A DNA stretch of 64,000 nt, taken from JBCAXA01 sp039183535 (GTDB taxonomy: Bacteria > Pseudomonadota > Gammaproteobacteria > Steroidobacterales > Woeseiaceae). The stretch spans positions 7,273 through 71,272 of the forward strand of contig JBCDBO010000010.1 in the NCBI GenBank assembly GCA_039183535.1, in the 5' to 3' direction. The position numbers and the translations under genes are program-made. The notes under the pieces are model-generated. The model saw only the letters and a list, made by a program, of their open reading frames with translations. It did no database searches and was not told the origin of the DNA. Positions 34,598 to 43,455 of the stretch are shown in pieces. Each line of letters starts with the position of its first letter. Position 1 is the first letter of the stretch.

Positions 34598-37000
34598 TTA
34601 AAACGCGTTGCCAATGGAAAACTGGAACCGCTCGATATCATCGCCAAACAGACGGGTATTCCCGCCAAAGTTGTTAAGCGGGAAAGCATAGCTAAACCGA
34701 AACAGGCCTAACGGCGCTAGCCACTCTGCTGCGATACCGACGCTTTGTTTTAAGTTGTCTTCGTCGAAATCGAAACTAACCGGATCCCCAAGCCGATCTG
34801 TAAACGCCACCTCGCCCGTGTTGAACACATTGCCGATGTCGTAAAACAGCGAGAAGCGAGCACTCCGGGCCCACTTCTCGGGAGTGGGGATTATAAGCTC
34901 TGCTTGCCCAGCAACCAACAAGTTGCCGCCATAAGCGTTGCCGAAGCTATCGCGCGGCCCTAACCGCGACTCACGAAAGCCCCGGATCGAGTTGGGCCCA
35001 CCGCCGAGAAACTGCTTGTAGGGCGGTAACGCGGTCGTTTCACCAATGCCCTCGCCATAGGCGAATTCGCCGCCAAAGGCGAATGTGAAGCCCTTCGGCA
35101 AGCCGATGTACTTCTGCAAGTCGTAGCGCGCCGTAAAATACTCGACATCGCTGCCGGGCACCGCCCAGTTGACAATAAATCGTTGCCGTGTGCCGCGGTC
35201 GGCAAACAGAGCACGGTTCCGGCTGTCGTACGACCAGCCGACGATCGCCTCGTAGGATACGAACTGCGAAATAATTCCGTCCGTGCCAAGCAGCGGCAAG
35301 AACGTCGTCGTAACATCGCCATTGTTCAGTAGCCAGTCAACCGACTGTGTTGTGCCATTGGCGAAACCGGACAGCTCCGCGTTCTGAATGGCCACGCCGA
35401 AGCTAATGCTCTGGAACTCGCTAATCGGGTAGCCGTAGTCGATGCCCGCCGTAATCGTCTCGGTCGCAAACTCCGATGCACCGAAAAAGCTCTGGTCCAG
35501 ATCTCGGTACGACAAGCTGAGCGTTCGCCGCACGCCGTCGATCGTCCGATACGGATCGGTGTACGACAACGCGTAATTGGTTTGGAAATTACTGGTGTTG
35601 ATATCGGCTTGGATTCGATTACCCGAGCCGAGGAAGTTTGAATGGACGAAATTGCCGTTCAGAATCAGTCGCTGTGCATCAGAGTAACCGATGCCGCCAC
35701 CGAATTGGCCCGGCAATCCGTACTCAACGTCAAAGTTGACGTCGACCATATCCTGCGTCCCGGGTACGGGCGACGTATCGACCTCGACGTTCTCGATGTA
35801 CGGCAGTCGCTGCAGCCGGATCTTTGAGCGATCGACAAGCGTATTCGACAAGTACGAGCCTTCCATTTGACGCATCTCACGCCGGAGAACCTCGTCGTTC
35901 ACCGTATTGATGCCATTGAAATTGATGCGGTTGACGTACATCCGATTTCTCGGCTCGACAAACATCGTAATCGCGACTTCCTTATTGTCGCGATCGAGCT
36001 CGGGGACCGGCTCGACCTCGGCCTCGGCATAGCCATCTTGACCTAAACGAAACGCGATTAGCTCACTCGACTGCGTCAAGCGCTGCAAATTAAATGTCTC
36101 GCCAGGTTTGGCGAGAATTAATTGTTGCAGGACTGCCTCATCGACGACCATACGACCCGAGAGCTTGATATCAGAGATCGTGTACTGCTCACCCTCAGCG
36201 ATGTTCAGCGTGATATAGATGTCTTTTTTGTCGGGCGAGATCGCAACCTGCGTCGAGCGAACTCCGAAATCCGCATAACCGCGATCCATGTAATAGGAGC
36301 GCATTGTCTCGATGTCGCCCTCGAGTCCTTGCAATGAATAGCGATCGTCCTGGCGTATAAACGACAACCAATTCGGCGTTTTCGATTCGAATTGATCGCG
36401 TAACTCGTCGTCGCCAAAAGCCTCGTTGCCGACGATATTGATCTGCCGTATTCGCGCCCGCTCACCTTCTTTGATGTTGACGCCAATCGACACCATGTTG
36501 TTTGGCCGGTCATTGACATCCGAGTCGACGACGACGTTGTACTTACCACGCGCGTAGTACTGGTCGGTCAAAAACCGCTCAACATCGTCGAGGACACTAC
36601 GATCGAAAGACTTTCCACGGGCCAGTCCAGCCGCTCGTAAGGAGCTGGTGAGATCCTCGGTTTTTATATCTTTGTTGCCATCGATGGCAAACGCCTCGAT
36701 CGTCGGCCTCTCCTGCACAACGATGACGAGCGTATTTCCTTCACGCCTTAGCTCGATACTTTGAAACAAGCCTTGGCCATACAATGCACGAATCGCCTCC
36801 TGCGCACGCTGTGCGTCGAGCGTATCGCCGAGACTGATTGGTAAATAGTTGAACACGGTGCCTTCAGCGATACGTTGCAGCCCTTCGACACGCAGATCAT
36901 CGACGGTAAACGGTTGTATGTTAGTCGCGTTTGCCGCGGGCGACACGGCAACGACGCCGAGTACCAGCGCGGCGGCGAACGCGTTTTTCAATGATGACAA
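34598..37000 (-). CDS. bamA: Outer membrane protein assembly factor BamA
   Basis: About 800 residues (E. coli 810). Signal peptide (LSSLKNAFAAALVLGVVAVSPAANA), five POTRA domains (first one IQPFTVDDLRVEGLQRI) and a 16-strand barrel ending in FQFSIGNAF with a terminal Phe. I chose the TTG at 37000: GGGGGAG lies 6 bases upstream and a good signal peptide follows. The open frame extends to 37381, but only by running through the end of rseP. A second TTG three codons on is possible. Confidence 0.95.
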   Translation of the reverse strand: MSSLKNAFAAALVLGVVAVSPAANATNIQPFTVDDLRVEGLQRIAEGTVFNYLPISLGDTLDAQRAQEAIRALYGQGLFQSIELRREGNTLVIVVQERPTIEAFAIDGNKDIKTEDLTSSLRAAGLARGKSFDRSVLDDVERFLTDQYYARGKYNVVVDSDVNDRPNNMVSIGVNIKEGERARIRQINIVGNEAFGDDELRDQFESKTPNWLSFIRQDDRYSLQGLEGDIETMRSYYMDRGYADFGVRSTQVAISPDKKDIYITLNIAEGEQYTISDIKLSGRMVVDEAVLQQLILAKPGETFNLQRLTQSSELIAFRLGQDGYAEAEVEPVPELDRDNKEVAITMFVEPRNRMYVNRINFNGINTVNDEVLRREMRQMEGSYLSNTLVDRSKIRLQRLPYIENVEVDTSPVPGTQDMVDVNFDVEYGLPGQFGGGIGYSDAQRLILNGNFVHSNFLGSGNRIQADINTSNFQTNYALSYTDPYRTIDGVRRTLSLSYRDLDQSFFGASEFATETITAGIDYGYPISEFQSISFGVAIQNAELSGFANGTTQSVDWLLNNGDVTTTFLPLLGTDGIISQFVSYEAIVGWSYDSRNRALFADRGTRQRFIVNWAVPGSDVEYFTARYDLQKYIGLPKGFTFAFGGEFAYGEGIGETTALPPYKQFLGGGPNSIRGFRESRLGPRDSFGNAYGGNLLVAGQAELIIPTPEKWARSARFSLFYDIGNVFNTGEVAFTDRLGDPVSFDFDEDNLKQSVGIAAEWLAPLGLFRFSYAFPLNNFGGNTRLFGDDIERFQFSIGNAF

Positions 37001-37022
37001 GCCGGACTCCCCCTCGCCGGTG

Positions 37023-38369
37023 TTACACGCCAAACAGGCGCAATAAATCGTTGTAGGTCGCAAAGACCATGACACCCAACAACATAACGACACCCAGTTG
37101 CTGGCCGACCAATTGGGCGCGCTCCGACAACGGCGAGCCTTTCGCCCACTCGATCGTTTGGTAGACGATCTGGCCACCATCGAGCATAGGCACCGGAAAC
37201 AAATTGAGTAGGCCGAGGCTGATGCTGATGACGGCGAGAAAACGCACATACTCTTGCAAACCGCGCTCCGCGGCTTGACCCGCAAACTGCGCAATACTGA
37301 CCGGCCCGCTGAGATTCTTGACCGACACATCGCCGGTCGCCATGCGCCCGAGCATACGCAATGTGAAGCTCGTCTCTTCAACTAAGCGTGCGACCGCTGC
37401 CGGTATGGCCTCGATCGGTCCGAATCGAATTACGCCGATGGGCAAAACGTTGGTGACATTGAGGTACAAACCGTCGTTGCCGTCGATTGGTCGTGGCGTT
37501 ACGTCGACCGTTCGCTCCTCCCCGTCACGCAAATAGGTAATCGCCAAGGCCCGCGGCGCGTCGAGTTCGCGAATGCGTTCAGACAAATCGATGAACGACG
37601 CAATCGGTTCACCATCGACAGCAACGATGCGATCGCCGGCACGAAGTCCAGCATCCGCCGCCGCGCCCCCGGCGCGAACTTCAGCCAACACAGCCGGCGG
37701 GCGGGCCGGTCGGAAACCGATGCTGCGAAGGACGGAGCCAGGCTCTTCCAGTCGGGCAGCGGCCGCAGGGACCTGAAGCTCAATGGCTCTCTCAACCCCA
37801 TCGACGCCCGCAACGTCGAGGCTGACCCGTCCATCGCCGACCATATCGTCGATGATGCCCAAAAATGCTTTTTCCCAACCGACGACTTTGCGACCGTCAA
37901 CGCGGATGATCGTATCGCCTGCGGACAGACCCGCTACAGCCGCTGGCGAGCCCGGTTCAACCTCACCAATGGTCGGTTTTTGTACCGTTACGCCGATCAT
38001 GAACAACAGCCAGAACGCGGCGATAACAAACAAGAAATTAAACGCAGGGCCGGCCAGTAGCACCAAAATACGCTGCCACACGGGCTGGGCCTGAAAACTG
38101 CGGTGCTGATCGGCCGCGGAAACGTCGGTTTCCCGTTCATCGAGCATTTTTACGTAGCCGCCCAGCGGCAGCGAAGACAGGCAATACTCGGTCTGATCTT
38201 TACCCCATCGGCGGCTGACCAGTGGCTTGCCAAACCCAATCGAAAACCGCAGCACCTTGATGCCGCATAGGCGTGCCACGATGTAGTGCCCATACTCGTG
38301 AACGGCGACTAATAAGCTAATCGCGAGCAAGAACGCTGTGATGTAAATCAGGAAGTCCAGGACTGTCAC
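37023..38369 (-). CDS. rseP: Site-2 zinc protease RseP
   Basis: 448 residues. Membrane protease that makes the second cut in RseA to release sigma-E. The zinc site HEYGH is at residues 24-28 in the first helix, and NLFPVPMLDGGQ provides the third ligand near the C-terminus. Two PDZ domains lie between (GEVEPGSPAAVAGLSAGD and AEVRAGGAAADAGLRAGD). Start GTG at 38369. It is preceded by a likely sigma-E promoter. dxr, its usual upstream neighbour, is missing. Confidence 0.97.
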   Translation of the reverse strand: MTVLDFLIYITAFLLAISLLVAVHEYGHYIVARLCGIKVLRFSIGFGKPLVSRRWGKDQTEYCLSSLPLGGYVKMLDERETDVSAADQHRSFQAQPVWQRILVLLAGPAFNFLFVIAAFWLLFMIGVTVQKPTIGEVEPGSPAAVAGLSAGDTIIRVDGRKVVGWEKAFLGIIDDMVGDGRVSLDVAGVDGVERAIELQVPAAAARLEEPGSVLRSIGFRPARPPAVLAEVRAGGAAADAGLRAGDRIVAVDGEPIASFIDLSERIRELDAPRALAITYLRDGEERTVDVTPRPIDGNDGLYLNVTNVLPIGVIRFGPIEAIPAAVARLVEETSFTLRMLGRMATGDVSVKNLSGPVSIAQFAGQAAERGLQEYVRFLAVISISLGLLNLFPVPMLDGGQIVYQTIEWAKGSPLSERAQLVGQQLGVVMLLGVMVFATYNDLLRLFGV

Positions 38370-38398
38370 CCGTTCTGCCGAAAACCGTTACCCAATAA

Positions 38399-38426
38399 CA
38401 AGACCGCTGAAAAAACAACGGGTTCC
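38399..38426 (-). promoter_or_regulatory. Candidate sigma-E promoter for rseP-bamA-skp-lpx operon
   Basis: On the minus strand GGAACCC (38426-38420) is followed after 16 bases by TCTTG (38403-38399). This resembles the sigma-E elements (GGAACTT, 15-16 bases, TCTRA) with two mismatches in the -35 and one in the -10. It sits 30 bases before the rseP start, in the 111-base gap where dxr is expected. Confidence 0.5.
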
Positions 38427-38480
38427 CTTGAGTTCACTTGAATGTTAGCAAAGCTGACTGTCATGAACCTGAATGCCAGC

Positions 38481-39278
38481 TTAACCGCCAAGCAGCGGCA
38501 GCAGCAGTGCAAACAGCGGCGCACCGGCGCCGATACTGTCAATTCGGTCCAGCAAACCGCCATGCCCGGGGAACAGCGTGCCAGAGTCTTTAACACCAGC
38601 ATGGCGTTTGAACATACTGATCGTCAAATCGCCGACGATAGACAGCGCCGCAGTAGCAATAGCCACAGCAATAAACTCGGCCGTCGGTTCGTCTAGGTAT
38701 CCCGCTGCAATGAAGCCGACAACGGCGGCCGCCAGCAGCCCACCCGCAACGCCTTCCCAGCTTTTGCCGGGGCTGACCTGCGGCGCCAGCCGAATTCGGC
38801 CGAAACGCCGGCCGACGAAATAGGCACCGACATCCGCCGCCCAAATGACGACCAGTAGGGTCAGCAAGCGCAGATCCCCCAGCGGCCCCGATACGATGTG
38901 GGCGAGCGCAACAAATGCGGGTATCAGCAAAACGAAGCCGACAATAAATACCAGCAGCGGCGAAAACTGCACCGGAAAGCGCACAATGGTCACGAACGCT
39001 CCGGCCCAAAACAGCAGCGCAAACAGCATCAACGGTCGCGGTTGCTCAGCGAGACTCGGCACCCAAAACCACACCGCTACAAACACACCGGCTAATGCAA
39101 TGGCGTAGATCGTCGCGGCCAATGACTCACGCGTATACAGCAAACTGCCCCATTCCCAGCCAGCCATCGCCGCTATGGCGACCAGGATTAGTACGGTAAT
39201 TGTCGGCTCGACGAGAAAGATAGCTCCCAGCACGACCGCTAGAGCTATCAGCGCGGAAAAGACGCGCTGCGCTAACAT
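38481..39278 (-). CDS. cdsA: Phosphatidate cytidylyltransferase
   Basis: 265 residues, eight or so transmembrane helices. Makes CDP-diacylglycerol from phosphatidate and CTP. The family signature lies near the C-terminus (KDSGTLFPGHGGLLDRIDS). The start overlaps the uppS stop (TAATG). Confidence 0.97.
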   Translation of the reverse strand: MLAQRVFSALIALAVVLGAIFLVEPTITVLILVAIAAMAGWEWGSLLYTRESLAATIYAIALAGVFVAVWFWVPSLAEQPRPLMLFALLFWAGAFVTIVRFPVQFSPLLVFIVGFVLLIPAFVALAHIVSGPLGDLRLLTLLVVIWAADVGAYFVGRRFGRIRLAPQVSPGKSWEGVAGGLLAAAVVGFIAAGYLDEPTAEFIAVAIATAALSIVGDLTISMFKRHAGVKDSGTLFPGHGGLLDRIDSIGAGAPLFALLLPLLGG

Positions 39279-40018
39279 TAGATTTTACGAACCTGTTCGG
39301 CGGTCCTGCCATGGCGGCGCTGCCTGCCCCGATAAGACGTTAACGCCGCTTCGAACTCATCGACACCAAACTCGGGCCACAACGTTTCGGTGAAATACAG
39401 CTCGCTGTAGGCAAGCTGCCATAACAAGAAATTACTGACCCGCAACTCACCGCCGGTCCGAATCAGTAAGTCGGGATCCGGATAGTCCGACAGCTGCAAG
39501 AATGGCGCGAGCGTCTGCTCGTCGATCTCGTCGATCTCGATACCCTTCTGCAAGGCCGTACGAACCGCGTTCGCAATATCCCATCGCCCGCCGTAGGCAG
39601 CAGCGATACTGAGCCGAAGTCCTTGATTACTCGCGGTTAGCCGTTCAGCCTCGTGCATGCGTTGGCGAAGAATCCCGGAGAGTCGCGACAACTCGCCGAC
39701 GAAACGCAGCCGGACATCGTTCTCGTGCAGCTCTTTGACCTCGCGATCAAGCGCTTCGATAAACAATCGCATTAACGCACTGACCTCGTCCCTAGGCCGC
39801 TGGAAATTCTCGCTGGAGAACGCGAATAGGGTCAGGTACTGAACGCCGCGCTCGGCGGCATAACGAACAATATCGCGAACCGGTTTGATACCTGCGCGAT
39901 GGCCGAGGTGGCGCAGCTTGCCACGCTGGCGCGCCCAGCGACCATTGCCATCCATGATAATGGCAACGTGACGCGGCATATCCCCGGTTGTGGCAGCGAT
40001 CGACTCTTGCGTGGCCAC
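39278..40018 (-). CDS. uppS: Undecaprenyl diphosphate synthase (cis-prenyltransferase)
   Basis: 246 residues. Elongates farnesyl diphosphate with isopentenyl diphosphate to the C55 lipid carrier. HVAIIMDGNGRWARQRG is the diphosphate-binding motif with catalytic Asp, and FAFSSENFQRP and DLLIRTGGELRVSNFLLWQ are the other conserved boxes. The start is GTG at 40018. It needs an isoprenoid precursor supply, yet no MEP-pathway gene is seen in the window. Confidence 0.98.
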   Translation of the reverse strand: MATQESIAATTGDMPRHVAIIMDGNGRWARQRGKLRHLGHRAGIKPVRDIVRYAAERGVQYLTLFAFSSENFQRPRDEVSALMRLFIEALDREVKELHENDVRLRFVGELSRLSGILRQRMHEAERLTASNQGLRLSIAAAYGGRWDIANAVRTALQKGIEIDEIDEQTLAPFLQLSDYPDPDLLIRTGGELRVSNFLLWQLAYSELYFTETLWPEFGVDEFEAALTSYRGRQRRHGRTAEQVRKI

Positions 40019-40034
40019 AGCGCAACCCCGATTC

Positions 40035-40592
40035 TTAAACTTCGAGCAACTCGACTTCTTTGTCGGCTAAGATCTTATCGATCTCGCCAACGTGTTTATC
40101 GGTGAGCGACTGAATCTCATCCTGCATACGCCGCTCGTCGTCCTCACTGATTTCTTTCTCTTTTAACAGCGTCTTCGCATCGGACAGCGCGTCGCGTCGG
40201 ACATTACGAACCGCGACTCGGCCACCCTCAGCCTCTTGACGCACGACGCGGATAAGATCCTTACGGCGCTCCTCCGTCAGCGGCGGGAGCGGCACACGTA
40301 TGACGGTGCCCGCACTCGCCGGATTAAGCCCCAGGTCCGAATCTCGAATCGCTTTCTCAACGACGGCCACCATCGGCTTCTCCCAAGGCGTGACGGTCAG
40401 TGTCCGCGAATCCTCAACACCGACATTCGCAACCTGACTAAGCGGTACGTCCGAACCGTAGTACTCGACTTGGATATGATCGAGGAGACTGGTGTGTGCC
40501 CGCCCCGTTCGAATTTTCGTGAACGCCTGACCGAGCGCTGCCACGCTTTTCGCCATACGCTCAGCAGCATCTTTTTTTATTTCATCAAGCAT
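40035..40592 (-). CDS. frr: Ribosome recycling factor
   Basis: 185 residues, same length as E. coli RRF. Splits the post-termination ribosome with EF-G. KIRTGRAHTSLLDHIQVEYYG and VRNVRRDALSDAKTLLKE are typical. I used the ATG at 40592, which opens the family N-terminus (MLDEIKKDAAERM); the frame extends 42 codons upstream into pyrH. Confidence 0.98.
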   Translation of the reverse strand: MLDEIKKDAAERMAKSVAALGQAFTKIRTGRAHTSLLDHIQVEYYGSDVPLSQVANVGVEDSRTLTVTPWEKPMVAVVEKAIRDSDLGLNPASAGTVIRVPLPPLTEERRKDLIRVVRQEAEGGRVAVRNVRRDALSDAKTLLKEKEISEDDERRMQDEIQSLTDKHVGEIDKILADKEVELLEV

Positions 40593-40612
40593 ACGGAATC
40601 CTCGATAGGGTC

Positions 40613-41332
40613 TCAGCTGGTCACCAGCGTGCCTACGTCCTCGCCGCGAACGATGCGGGCGAGATCGCCGGGGTTGTTCATATTGAAGACTCGCAGAGGT
40701 AGCGAGTTGTCGCGACACATAACAATGGCCGTGGCATCCATGACGCGTAACTTATCGGCGAGGACTCGATCAAAAGACAGACTGTCGTAGCGTTTCGCGG
40801 TCGGGTGTTTTACCGGGTCGGCATCATAAACGCCGTCTACTTTGGTCGCTTTCAATAACAGATCGGCACCGATCTCGATCGCGCGCAAACTCGCCGCCGT
40901 GTCGGTCGTAAAGAAAGGATTACCGGTGCCTGCCGCCAGGATCACAACCCGGCCTTTTTCGAGGTGCCGGATGGCCCGCCGGCGAATGTAGTCTTCACAG
41001 ACCTCGTGAATCTTCAGCGCGGACATGACACGCGCATAGACCCCTTGCGATTCGAGTGCGTCCTGCAGGGCCAAGGCGTTCATCACTGTCGCCAACATAC
41101 CCATATGATCTCCGGTCACCCGGTCCATGCCCGCTCGAGCGAGACCGGCGCCGCGGAATATGTTGCCGCCACCAATCACGACACCCACCTCGACATCGGC
41201 TTCGCGAACGTCGTGGATCTCACCCGCGATCCGCTTGATCACCGACGGATCGATACCGTAGTCGACATCGCCCAACAGCGCTTCGCCGCTGAGTTTCAGA
41301 AGAATCCGCTTGAGTTCGGGTTGCTGGGACAT
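40613..41332 (-). CDS. pyrH: UMP kinase
   Basis: 239 residues, amino-acid-kinase fold. Phosphorylates UMP to UDP. KRILLKLSGEALLGD, VVIGGGNIFRG and GTGNPFFTTDTAASLRAIE are the phosphate- and UMP-binding segments. It lies between tsf and frr as in nearly all proteobacteria. Confidence 0.99.
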   Translation of the reverse strand: MSQQPELKRILLKLSGEALLGDVDYGIDPSVIKRIAGEIHDVREADVEVGVVIGGGNIFRGAGLARAGMDRVTGDHMGMLATVMNALALQDALESQGVYARVMSALKIHEVCEDYIRRRAIRHLEKGRVVILAAGTGNPFFTTDTAASLRAIEIGADLLLKATKVDGVYDADPVKHPTAKRYDSLSFDRVLADKLRVMDATAIVMCRDNSLPLRVFNMNNPGDLARIVRGEDVGTLVTS

Positions 41333-41370
41333 AGGCGTTGAGTGGAAATCGGCCGATCACGTCATAACGA

Positions 41371-42255
41371 CTAATCGGCTTTATTGGCATCCTCGATCTG
41401 CTTCATCACCTCGTCGGCAAAGTTCTCTTCTTTTTTCTCGATCCCTTCACCGACCTCGAAGCGGACGAATCCAAGTATTTCGGCTCCCTTCTGTTTGGCC
41501 AATTTGCCAACCGTATGGTCCGGGTCTTTGACGAATGGCTGACCGAGCAGCGTTATTTCGCCAAGGAATTTACGAATACGGCCTTCGACCATCTTTGCGA
41601 TGATGTCCGCCGGCTTGCCGCTGCCTTCTGCTTGCTCCGTCAATATACGACGCTCGTTGTCGAGGGTTTCGGCCGGAACGCCCGCCTCATCTACACACAC
41701 CGGCGCGCTGGCTGACACGTGCATGGCAATGTCGCGGCCGAACTCGTCGTCGGCGCCTTTGTACGCCACCAATGCGGCGATACGTGACCCGTGCACGTAG
41801 CTAGCAATTGCACCACCGTCCGCATTGAGACGCTCGAAACGGCGTATACCGACGTTCTCACCAACCTTCGCCACTAACTCTGTGCGGGCCTCTGCGACGG
41901 TCTTGCCGCCCAGGTCAAGCGCATTGAGTGCGTCCATATCGGCCGGCGCCGCACTAAGGACTAGGTCGGCGACCGCATCGGCGAACTGCAGGAAGTTATC
42001 GTCCTTGGCGACGAAATCGGTTTCGGAGTTGATCTCGACGACGATCGCGTGGGGACCGTCGAGTTTGGTGACAACGACTCCTTCGGCTGCGATCCGACCT
42101 GACTTTTTATCGGCCTTTGCTTGACCACTCTTGCGTAGATGCTCGATAGCCGCATCGATGTCGCCGCCGGTTTCCACCAGCGCTTTCTTGCACTCCATCA
42201 TGCCGGCGCCGGTTCGGTCGCGCAGTTCTTTAACCAGTGCTGCTGTTACAGCCAT
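41371..42255 (-). CDS. tsf: Elongation factor Ts
   Basis: 294 residues. Guanine nucleotide exchange factor for EF-Tu. The N-terminal UBA-like domain (LVKELRDRTGAGMMECKKAL) and the TDFVAKDDNF EF-Tu contact are intact. It follows rpsB by 67 bases. Confidence 0.99.
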   Translation of the reverse strand: MAVTAALVKELRDRTGAGMMECKKALVETGGDIDAAIEHLRKSGQAKADKKSGRIAAEGVVVTKLDGPHAIVVEINSETDFVAKDDNFLQFADAVADLVLSAAPADMDALNALDLGGKTVAEARTELVAKVGENVGIRRFERLNADGGAIASYVHGSRIAALVAYKGADDEFGRDIAMHVSASAPVCVDEAGVPAETLDNERRILTEQAEGSGKPADIIAKMVEGRIRKFLGEITLLGQPFVKDPDHTVGKLAKQKGAEILGFVRFEVGEGIEKKEENFADEVMKQIEDANKAD

Positions 42256-42322
42256 TGCTTGTTCAACCTCTGTTCGGTGGTACCGAGCGCCAGCGGCACT
42301 CAGCCAAATTTACGATCGCTGA

Positions 42323-43240
42323 TTACTCGTCGCTGGCGGCCGCCGGCGTTTCCGCTGACGTCTCTGCTGGCGCTGCATCGGTTTGTGCCGGTTTCGCGTC
42401 GGCAGCGTCCGTCGTCGGCGCCGGCTCCGTCTTTTTCGGGCTGGCGCGGCGAGTCGTTTTTTTCTTGCCGCGCGCCGGCTTGCGACCAGCGGCTTTGCGG
42501 GGCTTGCCATCTTCATCGAGTTCGACAAACTCGTCGTCGCCAAGATTCGCCTCTGGCACGGAGGCCTTACCGTCGAGCACGGCATCGGCCATCATCTCGG
42601 AGTAGAGCTGTATCGCTCGCATCGCGTCGTCGTTCCCTGGAATGACATAGGCAATGCCCTCGGGCGAGCAATTGGTGTCGACCACAGCGATCACCGGAAT
42701 ACCTAAGGTCGTTGCTTCTTTAACGGCGATATCTTCGTGATTGACGTCAACGACGAACAAAGCATCGGGCAAGCCACTCATGTTCTTAATGCCGCCCAGC
42801 GAGCGCTCGAGCTTTTGTTTCTCGCGATTGAGACCCAAAACCTCCTTCTTCGTGAGCTGATCGAACGTGCCGTCCTCCGCCATTTGCTCGAGATTTTCGA
42901 GCCGCTTGATCGACTGGCGAATCGTTTTGTAGTTCGTCAGCATGCCACCAAGCCAGCGATAACTGACATACGGCATTCCACACCGCGATGCCTGGGTGGC
43001 AATCGCCTCGCGCGCCGAGCGTTTGGTCCCAACGAATAGGATGCGGCCGTTGTTGGCAACGAGATTTTTGACGAACTGGCCCGCGTCTTGCGCCATCGGC
43101 AAAGAGCGTTCCAAGTTAATGATATGGATCTTGTTACGTTCGCCGAAAATGAACGGAGCCATTTTCGGATTCCAGTAACGGGTCTGATGACCAAAGTGCA
43201 CGCCAGCCTCTAGCATCTGGCGCATGGTTACGTCAGGCAT
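42323..43240 (-). CDS. rpsB: 30S ribosomal protein S2 with long C-terminal tail
   Basis: 305 residues against 241 in E. coli. Residues 1-228 are a standard S2 (MRQMLEAGVHFGHQTRYWNP, PDALFVVDVNHE, GIPVIAVVDTN). After about residue 230 there is a low-complexity tail: acidic first (DDEFVELDEDG), then Lys/Arg-rich (KKKTTRRASPKK), then Ala/Pro/Thr-rich and acidic. The start at 43240 has GAGGACA about 7 bases upstream; a longer frame to 43282 lacks the conserved opening. First gene of the rpsB-tsf-pyrH-frr run. Confidence 0.97.
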   Translation of the reverse strand: MPDVTMRQMLEAGVHFGHQTRYWNPKMAPFIFGERNKIHIINLERSLPMAQDAGQFVKNLVANNGRILFVGTKRSAREAIATQASRCGMPYVSYRWLGGMLTNYKTIRQSIKRLENLEQMAEDGTFDQLTKKEVLGLNREKQKLERSLGGIKNMSGLPDALFVVDVNHEDIAVKEATTLGIPVIAVVDTNCSPEGIAYVIPGNDDAMRAIQLYSEMMADAVLDGKASVPEANLGDDEFVELDEDGKPRKAAGRKPARGKKKTTRRASPKKTEPAPTTDAADAKPAQTDAAPAETSAETPAAASDE

Positions 43241-43335
43241 GTTATGTCCTCGGGTTAAGCCTCCGCGAATCCCAACGCACAACCCTTTTTCTGGCAGGGC
43301 ACCCAGTGCGTCGTGTCGAGTCGCGTGTGAAATAA

Positions 43336-43364
43336 TTGCTTGAAAAGCGCGCGCTTTATACCAT
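43336..43364 (+). promoter_or_regulatory. Candidate sigma-70 promoter for map-glnD
   Basis: TTGCTT (43336-43341), 17-base spacer, TACCAT (43359-43364). Overlaps the opposing rpsB promoter. Confidence 0.4.
43344..43357. repeat. Perfect 14-base palindrome between divergent promoters
   Basis: AAAGCGCGCGCTTT is its own reverse complement. It fills most of the spacer of the map promoter and touches the -10 of the rpsB promoter, so a protein bound here could control both. No known operator was recognised. Confidence 0.5.
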
Positions 43365-43383
43365 ATTCGCTGCAGAGCAACAA
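43355..43383 (-). promoter_or_regulatory. Candidate sigma-70 promoter for rpsB-tsf
   Basis: On the minus strand TTGTTG (43383-43378), 17-base spacer, TATAAA (43360-43355) with a TGG just before the -10. It leaves a leader of about 105 bases before rpsB, long enough for the S2 autoregulatory structure known in this operon in E. coli. Confidence 0.5.
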
Positions 43384-43455
43384 ACTGCCGTGGGCGGGCC
43401 GCAATGCCCGGGGCGTGCCCATGCGATGGCCCCTCGCTCAGCCAACAGAATCCAG

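Noticed and set aside
37001..37381. 127-codon N-terminal extension of bamA
   Set aside because: It overlaps the end of rseP in another frame, has no similarity to BamA, and a TTG with strong Shine-Dalgarno and signal peptide lies at 37000.
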